From the NCBI GenBank assembly GCA_009700405.1, contig WLMD01000101.1:1-6057 (forward strand): a DNA stretch of 6,057 nt. Direction: 5' to 3'. The position numbers were made by a program, and so were the translations under genes. Under the pieces are notes generated by a model. The model saw only the letters and a program-made list of their open reading frames with translations. It was not told where the DNA came from and did no database searches. This DNA is from Actinomycetota bacterium (GTDB taxonomy: Bacteria; Actinomycetota; Actinomycetes; Nanopelagicales; Nanopelagicaceae). Shown here piece by piece: positions 1 through 6,057 of the stretch. Position 1 is the first letter of the stretch. Every line of letters starts with the position of its first letter.

Positions 1-273
1 CACATTGATTCATTTGTCGTACGTAAAGCAGAGAAGCAACATGGATTGCAACGTCGCATAGAAGGCCCAGATGTAAAAGGTCGTCGCGTGATTGCAGTAG
101 AGGACACATCAACTACAGGTGGTTCGGTTTTAACAGCCGTTGAAGCACTTCGCGAAGCCGGTGCAATTGTTGTTGGCGTTGCGGTAATTGTCGAACGTGG
201 CGCTAAGCAGGCGATTCTTGATGCAGGACTCGAATATCGCACCGCTTATACATTGGCAGACCTAGGACTTTAA
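1..273 (+). CDS. pyrE: Orotate phosphoribosyltransferase, C-terminal part (5' end outside window)
   Basis: This enzyme makes orotidine 5'-monophosphate and pyrophosphate from orotate and PRPP, the fifth step of pyrimidine synthesis, in the cytoplasm. The frame is open from base 1 and ends at TAA 271-273, giving 90 visible residues, about half of a typical bacterial enzyme. Two family signatures are present. The flexible catalytic loop is RKAEKQHG (fragment residues 8-15), matching the RKxxKxHG pattern whose Lys and His residues act in catalysis. The PRPP-binding loop is VIAVEDTSTTGGS (residues 30-42), with the acidic pair E34-D35 followed by the Thr/Gly-rich phosphate loop. An internal TTG at 46 is not a credible start because the catalytic loop lies upstream of it. 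The gene converges on dedA with one base between stop codons. Upstream neighbours cannot be seen. Other PRPP-binding transferases share the second motif, but the RKxxKxHG loop makes the orotate enzyme the clear choice. Confidence 0.93.
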   Translation, partial: HIDSFVVRKAEKQHGLQRRIEGPDVKGRRVIAVEDTSTTGGSVLTAVEALREAGAIVVGVAVIVERGAKQAILDAGLEYRTAYTLADLGL

Positions 274-285
274 ATTAACTTAGGT
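260..285. terminator. Weak hairpin spanning both convergent stop codons (possible bidirectional terminator)
   Basis: Bases 260-266 (ACCTAGG) can pair with 279-285 (CTTAGGT) to give a 7-bp stem including one G-T wobble, with a 12-base A/T-rich loop that holds both stop codons (pyrE 271-273, dedA 275-277). No clear T-tract follows the stem in either direction, so it does not meet the usual criteria for an intrinsic terminator. It is listed because there is no other room for a terminator outside the two coding regions. It could equally be chance. Confidence 0.2.
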
Positions 286-913
286 GACGCTTAGTTCGGA
301 TTTCTTTAATAATTTCTAGGGCCAACGGCAAGAGGCTGGCTACTACAATTACGCCGACGATCGGTAGTAAGTATTTATCCACTGATCCTTTTAGTTTCTC
401 ACCCAGTACATAGCCAAGCAAGATAACTCCATCGCTCCATAGGATTCCACCGACGACGTTGTATAGAAAAAACTTCGATGCGGGCACTCGAGCAATTCCA
501 GCTAGTGGGTTGATAAGGGTCCGAACAAATGGGATGTATCGGGCCAAAATGATTGCCTTGCCCGGTCCGTACTTCTTCAGCCATTTTTCTGTGGATTGCA
601 CACGTTGCTGATTGAAGTAGCGACTATCAGGACGATTAAAAAGTGGACGTCCATATTTATGGCCAATGAACCACCCCAGTTGCGATCCAAGAATGGTTGC
701 AATAGGTGCACCGAGGAAAAGTCCCATCACCGACAAATGAACGCCGCCGAGGAGTGCAGCTGCTGTACCCGATGCGGCGACACCGGCGATAAATAGAAGG
801 GAATCACCTGGAAAGACCAGGCCGATGAGTAGGCCAGTTTCAGTGAAAAGGATTCCGAGGACGCCGGCTAACCCAAGATCGGCGATGATCGATTTAGCGT
901 CCAAGAGATTCAT
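275..913 (-). CDS. DedA-family (VTT/SNARE-associated) inner membrane protein
   Basis: This 212-residue polytopic membrane protein belongs to the DedA family, whose members are linked to lipid-carrier (undecaprenyl phosphate or phospholipid) flipping and to proton-motive-force homeostasis. The N-terminal half carries the re-entrant segment signature: E25 in FTETGLLIG and D37 in FPGDSLLF. These match the essential acidic pair of E. coli YqjA (E39, D51). The second half carries LARYIPFVRTLINPLAG (123-139), where R125 and R131 match the essential arginines (YqjA R130, R136). Hydrophobic spans occur near 13-34, 38-57, 62-84, 146-170 and 180-200, and the C-terminus is basic. Length is normal for the family. 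The ATG at 911-913 is the only sensible start, because it directly precedes the hydrophobic N-terminus. No good Shine-Dalgarno sequence precedes it. The gene is divergent from hppA and convergent with pyrE. The family is certain; the substrate of this member is unknown. Confidence 0.93.
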   Translation of the reverse strand: MNLLDAKSIIADLGLAGVLGILFTETGLLIGLVFPGDSLLFIAGVAASGTAAALLGGVHLSVMGLFLGAPIATILGSQLGWFIGHKYGRPLFNRPDSRYFNQQRVQSTEKWLKKYGPGKAIILARYIPFVRTLINPLAGIARVPASKFFLYNVVGGILWSDGVILLGYVLGEKLKGSVDKYLLPIVGVIVVASLLPLALEIIKEIRTKRHLS

Positions 914-922
914 AAGTCTCAG

Positions 923-928
923 ACCCTA
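923..928 (-). promoter_or_regulatory. Candidate -10 element for dedA (near-leaderless)
   Basis: On the minus strand the hexamer reads TAGGGT, which fits the relaxed actinobacterial -10 pattern TAnnnT. It ends nine bases before the dedA ATG. Initiation at the usual distance would give a transcript with at most a few untranslated bases. A weak -35-like TTCACC lies about 18 bases further upstream. The lack of a good Shine-Dalgarno sequence before dedA agrees with leaderless translation, which is common in actinobacteria. TAnnnT is a low-information pattern, so this is tentative. Confidence 0.3.
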
Positions 929-988
929 CCCGCCAGTGGGGCAGAAGGTGAAGCCGAATCTCTCACTCTGCGGATTTGAGGCGAAAAT

Positions 989-1004
989 AGACCCGAAAAG
1001 ACCC
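989..1004 (+). repeat. Direct repeat AGACCC x2 at 10-bp period
   Basis: AGACCC occurs at 989-994 and again at 999-1004, so the two copies fall on the same face of the helix. A third copy lies at 921-926 and overlaps the candidate dedA -10 element. Phased direct repeats in a divergent promoter region are a common layout for response-regulator binding. I cannot match this word to a known regulator, and chance is possible. Confidence 0.3.
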
Positions 1005-1057
1005 CTAATAGATAGGTACAACAAGCAAGGATTTGGGGATAAGGCCGCTCCTGTGCG

Positions 1058-1063
1058 TACACT
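1058..1063 (+). promoter_or_regulatory. Candidate -10 element for hppA
   Basis: TACACT fits the actinobacterial TAnnnT -10 pattern and would start transcription near 1070, giving a leader of about 47 bases that contains the hppA ribosome binding site. The best -35-like word is TTGGGG at 1033-1038, with a 19-base spacer that is longer than ideal. This is the most plausible hexamer I found for hppA, but the support is weak. Confidence 0.25.
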
Positions 1064-1084
1064 TCGGCAAGTCTTTGCTTCGGC
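1062..1084 (+). repeat. Direct repeat CTTCGGC x2 in hppA leader
   Basis: CTTCGGC is found at 1062-1068 and 1078-1084, a period of 16 bases. The first copy overlaps the end of the candidate -10 element; the second lies in the predicted leader. It could be an operator-like site, or simply chance repetition of a short GC-rich word. Confidence 0.25.
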
Positions 1085-1107
1085 CCTCTTGGGTCCCGAT
1101 CTCCAAT

Positions 1108-1114
1108 GGAGGAG
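1108..1114 (+). promoter_or_regulatory. Ribosome binding site of hppA (decides the start)
   Basis: GGAGGAG is a near-perfect Shine-Dalgarno sequence ending two bases before the ATG at 1117; its GGAGG core leaves four bases. The spacing is on the short side, but the complementarity is strong. It favours ATG 1117 over the in-frame TTG at 1033 and the GTG at 1138. The preceding TCTCC (1100-1104) can pair with GGAGA (1111-1115) in a small hairpin that would cover part of the site. Confidence 0.75.
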
Positions 1115-1116
1115 AA

Positions 1117-3393
1117 ATGCGAGCTTCCAGCTCTCTCGTGCAAGTCACCGGAAATAACCTCAATATCGTTTACATCATTTTAGCCATCTCTTTAGGTGCG
1201 CTTGCGGTTGCATGGGCACTTCGCGCCCAAGTCTTGGCTGCCGATGAAGGCACCGAGAAGATGCGCGAAATCGCTGGCGCAGTTCAGGAAGGTGCCGCGG
1301 CATATCTCGCGCGCCAATTCCGCACACTCTCTTACTTTGTAGCAATCGTTTTCGTATTGCTCTTTGCGCTTCCAGGTGATGCCGATATCCGTATCGGCCG
1401 TTCTGTCTTCTTCCTAGTTGGCGCAGGATTTAGTGCGCTAGTTGGATACAACGGTATGTGGCTTGCAGTGCGCGCAAATGTGCGTGTTGCAGAGGCCGCT
1501 CGCCAAAACTCAGCCGAGAGAGCAGTTCAGATTGCTTTCCGCACCGGTGGCGTTGTTGGTATGACAACTGTTGGTCTTGGACTTATCGGTGCATCACTTG
1601 TTGTGATCATCTACCGCGAAAATGCGCCATCTGTTCTTGAAGGTTTTGGATTCGGCGCAGCGATGCTCGCGATGTTCATGCGCGTTGGTGGAGGTATCTT
1701 CACTAAGGCTGCAGATGTCGGAGCCGACTTGGTCGGTAAAGTTGAAAAAGGAATTCCAGAAGATGATCCTCGTAACGCAGCAACAATTGCAGATAACGTC
1801 GGCGATAACGTCGGCGACTGCGCTGGTATGGCCGCTGACTTATTCGAGTCATATGCAGTCACGCTTGTTGCAGCACTGATTCTTGGAAAAGCCGGCTTCG
1901 GCGATTCAGGATTAATTTTCCCATTGATCGTTCCAGCAATCGGAACTGTTACTGCCGTTATCGGAATCTTCTTGACGCGCATGCGCAAGACCGATGCAAG
2001 CGCAATGACAGCAATCAACCGCTCATTCTTTATGTCAGCTGTTATCAGCGCGGTCCTTACAGGCCTAGCAACATTTGTTTACTTGCCAGGAAGCTTCAAT
2101 CTTCTAACAGGTCTAACAACTGAAACAGTTGCTGCTGCAGGAAATACAAACCCACGAGTACTCGCATTCGGTGCAGTACTTATCGGAATCATTCTTGCTG
2201 CTGCTATTCAAGTACTTACTGGCTTCTTCACCGCAGTTGGTAAGCGCCCAGTAAATGACGTTGCCGCATCATCACAAACTGGCGCAGCAACAGTCCTCTT
2301 GTCAGGTATTTCAATCGGCTTTGAATCCGCAGTTTATTCGGCTGTAATGATCGCATCAGCAGTATTTGGCGCCTTCTTACTAGGTGGCGGAAACATCGTA
2401 CTTTCACTCCTTGCAATCGCATTAGCTGGTACTGGTTTGTTGACCACTGTTGGCGTTATCGTCGCAATGGATACATTCGGACCAATTTCAGATAACGCAC
2501 AAGGTATTGCTGAAATGTCAGGCGACGTTGAAGGAGAAGGTTCGAAGATCCTTACATCCCTTGACGCAGTTGGTAATACAACAAAGGCAATCACCAAGGG
2601 CATTGCAATCGCAACTGCTGTTCTTGCAGCAACCGCACTCTTTGGCGCATTCACAGATGCAATCAAGAAGGCCGTTGAAGATGCAGGACAAAAAGCTGGC
2701 GATCTCGCATCCCAGTACCAAGGTGTTCTCGATGTTGCTAACCCACGTAACCTCGTTGGTTTGATCATCGGCGCAGCTGTTGTCTTCTTGTTCTCAGGAC
2801 TTGCAATCAATGCAGTATCTCGCGCAGCTGGCGCAGTTGTTGTTGAAGTTCGCAAGCAATTCATTGAGCATCCAGGAATCATGAATTACACCGAAAAGCC
2901 AGAGTATGGCCGCGTTGTAGATATCTGCACACGCGACTCACTCCGTGAACTTGCAACACCAGGTCTACTTGCTGTTATGGCACCAATCGCTGTTGGCTTC
3001 GGTCTTGGCGTTGGAGCACTCGGTGCATACCTTGCTGGTGCAATCGGAACAGGAACACTGATGGCAGTCTTCCTTGCTAACTCAGGCGGCGCTTGGGATA
3101 ACGCAAAGAAGATGGTTGAAGATGGTCACTACGGTGGCAAGGGCTCTGATGCTCACTCTGCAACAATCATTGGTGACACTGTCGGCGATCCATTCAAAGA
3201 CACTGCAGGTCCTGCAATCAACCCATTGATCAAGGTAATGAACTTGGTTGGTCTTTTGATCACACCAGCAATCGTTGCTTTGGCACTCGGTGGCAATAGT
3301 TCATACAGCACCGTTATTGGTCTCGTTGCATTCGCTGTGATTGTTGGCGCGTTAATTCATAACCGCCGCAAATCAACAGCTATCGAATACTAA
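1117..3393 (+). CDS. hppA: K+-independent H+-translocating membrane pyrophosphatase
   Basis: HppA hydrolyses cytoplasmic pyrophosphate and pumps protons out across the membrane. At 758 residues it is normal for the family (about 650-800) and hydrophobic throughout, as expected of a protein with about 16 membrane helices; the first helix is near residues 17-35. The signature DVGADLVGKVE is at 200-210. It is followed by acidic Mg-pyrophosphate ligands in DDPRN (216-220) and DNVGDNVGD (226-234), then by DTFGPISDNAQG (452-463) and the C-terminal SDAHSATIIGDTVGDPFKDT (677-696). The sequence GNTTKAITKG (486-495) has Lys490 and Thr493, where K+-dependent enzymes have Ala and Gly, so this is the K+-independent proton-pumping class by established rules. 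ATG 1117 is chosen for its strong Shine-Dalgarno sequence; a TTG at 1033 would add 28 residues lacking family resemblance. topA follows after 41 bp in the same direction, while dedA is divergent. No frameshift or missing motif was seen. Confidence 0.97.
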   Translation: MRASSSLVQVTGNNLNIVYIILAISLGALAVAWALRAQVLAADEGTEKMREIAGAVQEGAAAYLARQFRTLSYFVAIVFVLLFALPGDADIRIGRSVFFLVGAGFSALVGYNGMWLAVRANVRVAEAARQNSAERAVQIAFRTGGVVGMTTVGLGLIGASLVVIIYRENAPSVLEGFGFGAAMLAMFMRVGGGIFTKAADVGADLVGKVEKGIPEDDPRNAATIADNVGDNVGDCAGMAADLFESYAVTLVAALILGKAGFGDSGLIFPLIVPAIGTVTAVIGIFLTRMRKTDASAMTAINRSFFMSAVISAVLTGLATFVYLPGSFNLLTGLTTETVAAAGNTNPRVLAFGAVLIGIILAAAIQVLTGFFTAVGKRPVNDVAASSQTGAATVLLSGISIGFESAVYSAVMIASAVFGAFLLGGGNIVLSLLAIALAGTGLLTTVGVIVAMDTFGPISDNAQGIAEMSGDVEGEGSKILTSLDAVGNTTKAITKGIAIATAVLAATALFGAFTDAIKKAVEDAGQKAGDLASQYQGVLDVANPRNLVGLIIGAAVVFLFSGLAINAVSRAAGAVVVEVRKQFIEHPGIMNYTEKPEYGRVVDICTRDSLRELATPGLLAVMAPIAVGFGLGVGALGAYLAGAIGTGTLMAVFLANSGGAWDNAKKMVEDGHYGGKGSDAHSATIIGDTVGDPFKDTAGPAINPLIKVMNLVGLLITPAIVALALGGNSSYSTVIGLVAFAVIVGALIHNRRKSTAIEY
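1792..1815 (+). repeat. Perfect 12-bp tandem duplication inside hppA (GATAACGTCGGC x2)
   Basis: GATAACGTCGGC is repeated exactly at 1792-1803 and 1804-1815 and encodes DNVG twice (residues 226-233). The protein repeat is a conserved catalytic motif in all membrane pyrophosphatases, so it is not a recent expansion in this strain. The only notable point is that all four codons are identical in both copies. Confidence 0.9.
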
Positions 3394-3434
3394 AAACGCG
3401 TAACTAAAGAAACAGATCGGGCACCGGATTAGGC
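3394..3434 (+). other. Short hppA-topA spacer without clear signals
   Basis: The 41-bp gap shows no hairpin with a T-tract, no convincing -35/-10 pair and only poor Shine-Dalgarno matches before the topA ATG (GGA at 3426-3428, AGG at 3431-3433). The absence of a terminator favours read-through from hppA into topA. A TAACTA word at 3401-3406 resembles a -10 element but has no -35 partner at a suitable distance. Confidence 0.4.
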
Positions 3435-6057
3435 ATGGCAAAAAAAGAGGCTCGAGAGCTTAAGAAGTTGGTGATTGTTGAATCACCTGCGAAGGCTCGA
3501 AAGATTGGCGGCTACCTCGGCGATGGTTACATCGTCGAGGCTAGCGTCGGCCATATCCGAGATTTGCCACAACGTGCCGCCGATATTCCCAAGGAATACA
3601 AGGGCATTGCCTGGGCTAAAGAGGGCGTCAATATTGAAGAAGATTTCGCTCCTTTATACGTAATTAATCCCGACAAAAAGGCCAAAGTGGCCGAGCTCAA
3701 AGCGTTGATGAAAGATGCCGACGAACTCATTCTGGCAACTGACGAGGACCGCGAGGGCGAAGCTATTGCCTGGCACCTTGTTGAAGTTCTGGAGCCAAAG
3801 ATTCCTATTAAGCGAATGGTCTTTAATGAAATTACTAAAGAGGCCATTCAAAAAGCAGTAAATGAAACGCGCGATCTTGATTATCACTTAATTGATGCAC
3901 AAGAAACTCGCCGCGTCCTTGATCGTCTCTTTGGCTATCGCTTATCTCCTGTGCTCTGGAAGAAAGTTATGCCACGTATTTCAGCAGGACGTGTGCAATC
4001 AGTTGCCACTCGTTTAATTGTTGAAAAAGAGCGCGAACGTATGGCCTTTATTTCATCTAGTTGGTGGGATCTCAATGCCAAGTGCGAACTAGGCTTTAAC
4101 GCGCGCCTGATAAGTGTTGAAGGCAAGAAAGTTGCAGCAACAAGTGACTTCGGTGCAGATGGCGCAGTAAAAGAGAAATCACTCGCAAACATTTTATTAT
4201 TGGACGAATCAGGTGCACGCCACCTTGTTGATTCACTCAAGTCATCACCATTGACTGTTAAGTCCATTGAAGATTCACCGCGTACTGAGCGACCAAAGCC
4301 ACCATTTACAACATCGACTTTGCAACAAGATGCAGGCGGACGACTTGGTTGGGGCGCACAAATCACAATGCGTATCGCACAACGTTTATATGAAAACGGC
4401 TACATCACTTACATGCGTACCGACTCAGTCAATCTTTCGGCCCAAGCAATCAACGCAGCACGTGCAAGTGCTAAAGCGCTATACGGCGCAGACCACGTTT
4501 CAGAGACTCCACGAGCATATGCAAGCAAGACAAAGAATGCCCAAGAAGCACACGAAGCAATTCGCCCAGCCGGTGATGTCTTTAAGACTCCCGGTGAATT
4601 AGCTCCCGAACTTTCTCGTGATGAATTTGCACTCTATGACCTAATTTGGAAACGCACCGTTGCATCACAAATGGCTGATGCTAAGAAGATGCAGATGCGC
4701 GTTGATTTTGATGCCCGTACCAACGACGGTAAAGATGTTATTTTCCGCGCAAACGGATCAGTACTCACCTTCCCAGGTTTCCTTGCAGCGTACGAAGAAG
4801 TTGCCGACGATAAGACCGATGAAGAAGCAGAAGATCGCAGACTTCCAGCGATGAGCGTTGGGCAAGCAGTAAAGGTCACTGAATACAGCTGCGAAGGCCA
4901 CGATACAAAGCCTCCTGCCCGCTATACCGAGCCAACACTTGTAAAGAAGCTAGAAGAGCTTGGAATTGGCCGTCCATCAACGTTTGCATCCATCATTCAA
5001 ACTATTCAAGATCGCGGCTATGTCTATAAGCGCGGTCGTGCACTTGTTCCGGCATTCCTTGCTTTCTCTGTTACTGGTTTACTCGAGCAACATTTCTCTA
5101 AATTGGTTGATTACGAATTTACGGCAAGCATGGAAGAGGATCTAGACAAGATTGCAAACGGAGAAGCACAACGCGTTGATTGGCTCCGTGATTTCTTCTA
5201 CGGACACGATGGTCAACCCGGACTTAACGAACTCTCTGCCGACCTTGGCGCTATTGATGCGCGCGAAGTTAACACCATGCGCCTTGGCGATGACATTGAA
5301 ATTCGTGTGGGACGCTACGGCGCATACTTGCAACAGGGCGAAGGTGAAACGCGCAAACTAGCCAACATCCCAGAGACGATGGCGCCGGATGAATTAACAC
5401 TTGCCGTTGCAATAGAAATTCTTGCCAAGCCATCAGGTGAGCGCGAACTCGGTATCGATCCAGAAACCAACTTGCCAATCATTGCTAAGTCCGGTCGCTT
5501 TGGTCCATATGTCACCGAAGTATTTCCTGTCCTCGAGCCAGAGCTAACCGCATCAGGAAAGAAGAAGCGCAAGAAAGCTGATGCTCCAAAACCAAAGACA
5601 GCATCCCTTCTTTCTACAATGACACTAGACACAATCACGTGGGAGGACGCACTACGTCTTCTTTCGTTGCCTCGCACATTAGGTACTGATTCACAAACGG
5701 GCGAGGACATCACTGTTCAAAATGGACGCTACGGCCCGTATCTAAAACGCGGTGTTGATTCACGTACTCTCACCAGTGAAGACCAACTCTTCTCATTAAC
5801 ACTTGATGAAGCCCTTGAGATTTATTCCAAACCAAAAGAGCGCCGTCGCGGTGTTGCAAAACCACCACTGAAAGAACTGGGAATGGATCCTGCAACACAG
5901 AAGCCGCTACTTGTTAAGGATGGACGCTTTGGTATGTATGTCACCGATGGCGAAACAAATGCAACGCTTCGCCGCGGAGATACAGTCGAAGCTCTAACAC
6001 TTGAGCGAGGTCTTGAATTATTGGCCGGTCGTCGTGCATGGGAAGCAGAGAACGGCC
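3435..6057 (+). CDS. topA: DNA topoisomerase I, type IA (3' end outside window)
   Basis: TopA relaxes negative supercoils by cutting one strand, forming a 5'-phosphotyrosine bond and passing the other strand through. The frame is open from ATG 3435 to the window end, with 874 complete codons. The TOPRIM domain starts at VIVESPAKA (13-21) with catalytic E16. The metal-binding acids are D103, D105 and E107 in TDEDREGE. SAGRVQS is at 183-189. The nucleophile is Y326 in YITYMRTDS, with R328 beside it. EAHEAIRP is at 371-378 (H373) and GIGRPST is at 510-516. The C-terminal part has four GR[YF]GxY repeats starting at 626, 687, 764 and 830, with a basic linker KKKRKK (709-714) between the second and third. 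There are no paired-cysteine zinc fingers, so the layout is that of actinobacterial TopA. Those proteins usually end in a Lys-rich tail, which here would lie beyond the window. The ATG is chosen because VIVESPAKA follows at the usual distance; its Shine-Dalgarno sequence is poor. Confidence 0.97.
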   Translation, partial: MAKKEARELKKLVIVESPAKARKIGGYLGDGYIVEASVGHIRDLPQRAADIPKEYKGIAWAKEGVNIEEDFAPLYVINPDKKAKVAELKALMKDADELILATDEDREGEAIAWHLVEVLEPKIPIKRMVFNEITKEAIQKAVNETRDLDYHLIDAQETRRVLDRLFGYRLSPVLWKKVMPRISAGRVQSVATRLIVEKERERMAFISSSWWDLNAKCELGFNARLISVEGKKVAATSDFGADGAVKEKSLANILLLDESGARHLVDSLKSSPLTVKSIEDSPRTERPKPPFTTSTLQQDAGGRLGWGAQITMRIAQRLYENGYITYMRTDSVNLSAQAINAARASAKALYGADHVSETPRAYASKTKNAQEAHEAIRPAGDVFKTPGELAPELSRDEFALYDLIWKRTVASQMADAKKMQMRVDFDARTNDGKDVIFRANGSVLTFPGFLAAYEEVADDKTDEEAEDRRLPAMSVGQAVKVTEYSCEGHDTKPPARYTEPTLVKKLEELGIGRPSTFASIIQTIQDRGYVYKRGRALVPAFLAFSVTGLLEQHFSKLVDYEFTASMEEDLDKIANGEAQRVDWLRDFFYGHDGQPGLNELSADLGAIDAREVNTMRLGDDIEIRVGRYGAYLQQGEGETRKLANIPETMAPDELTLAVAIEILAKPSGERELGIDPETNLPIIAKSGRFGPYVTEVFPVLEPELTASGKKKRKKADAPKPKTASLLSTMTLDTITWEDALRLLSLPRTLGTDSQTGEDITVQNGRYGPYLKRGVDSRTLTSEDQLFSLTLDEALEIYSKPKERRRGVAKPPLKELGMDPATQKPLLVKDGRFGMYVTDGETNATLRRGDTVEALTLERGLELLAGRRAWEAENG

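Larger units (their letters stand above)
914..1116. other. Divergent intergenic region between dedA and hppA
   Basis: This 203-bp spacer must carry the promoters for both dedA (leftward) and hppA (rightward). It contains a TAnnnT hexamer close to each gene, repeated AGACCC and CTTCGGC words, and the hppA ribosome binding site. Small open frames cross it on both strands, but they lack ribosome binding sites and recognisable content. I see no riboswitch, tRNA or clear small RNA in it. Confidence 0.6.

Noticed and set aside
1033..1116. N-terminal extension of hppA from TTG 1033 (28 extra residues)
   Set aside because: The extra peptide has no resemblance to the family and crosses the putative promoter and leader. 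ATG 1117 has a near-perfect Shine-Dalgarno sequence directly before it.
919..1143. 74-codon minus-strand frame crossing the dedA-hppA spacer, stopping five bases before dedA
   Set aside because: It starts with TTG inside hppA, has no ribosome binding site, covers the hppA start region and encodes an unremarkable Arg/Ser/Pro-rich peptide. Coupling to dedA was considered but has no support.
825..1157. 110-codon plus-strand frame overlapping the start of dedA and of hppA
   Set aside because: It is antisense to dedA and out of frame with hppA, has low-complexity basic content and shows no recognisable domain.
1792..1815. 12-bp tandem repeat as a sign of recent slippage or a variable repeat
   Set aside because: The encoded DNVGDNVG is an invariant active-site motif of the family, so the repeat is explained by protein constraint.
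1611..2882. Long antisense open frames within hppA (1611-2018 and 2334-2882, minus strand)
   Set aside because: They lie opposite an intact, highly conserved gene and have the Ala/Thr/Ser/Pro-rich make-up expected from the complement of its codons, with no domain of their own.
3935..4366. 143-codon minus-strand frame opposite topA, and similar ones at 3527-3847 and 5315-5713
   Set aside because: The plus strand encodes topoisomerase I continuously with catalytic motifs here, so these are complement artefacts.
5550..5600. Lys/Arg-rich patch in topA as a fusion joint or nuclear-signal-like insertion
   Set aside because: Actinobacterial TopA proteins commonly have a variable basic linker at this place between C-terminal repeats, and the frame and flanking repeats are intact.

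Overview
This is an ordinary chromosomal housekeeping segment, most likely from an actinobacterium of moderate GC content, such as the small streamlined freshwater Nanopelagicales/acI type. The assignment rests on three things. The topoisomerase I has actinobacterial-style GR[YF]GxY C-terminal repeats and no cysteine zinc fingers. The membrane pyrophosphatase is of the K+-independent class. hppA lies next to topA, and the two are also near each other in Streptomyces (recalled, not checked). The frequent use of GCA and other A/T-ending codons fits a lower-GC lineage than Streptomyces or Mycobacterium. The lineage call is inference.

Layout. Bases 1-273 (+) hold the last 90 codons of an orotate phosphoribosyltransferase gene (pyrE). 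A DedA-family membrane protein gene (275-913, -) converges on it, with one base between the two stop codons. A 203-bp intergenic region (914-1116) separates dedA from the divergent hppA gene; it carries candidate promoters for both directions, short direct repeats and the hppA ribosome binding site. hppA (1117-3393, +) encodes a 758-residue proton-pumping pyrophosphatase with all family motifs. After 41 bp, topA (3435 to beyond the window end, +) encodes DNA topoisomerase I; 874 codons are visible and the C-terminal tail is cut off.

How the genes relate. PyrE releases pyrophosphate while making OMP, HppA uses pyrophosphate to pump protons, and DedA proteins are thought to depend on or help preserve the proton motive force. 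These are loose physiological links and do not show a dedicated system. hppA and topA run in the same direction with a short gap and no clear promoter between them, so they may be co-transcribed.

I saw no RNA gene, CRISPR array, insertion sequence, attachment site, origin or horizontally acquired cargo. I looked for an undescribed system and did not find one. The findings are small points of regulation or residue-level variation, scored accordingly.
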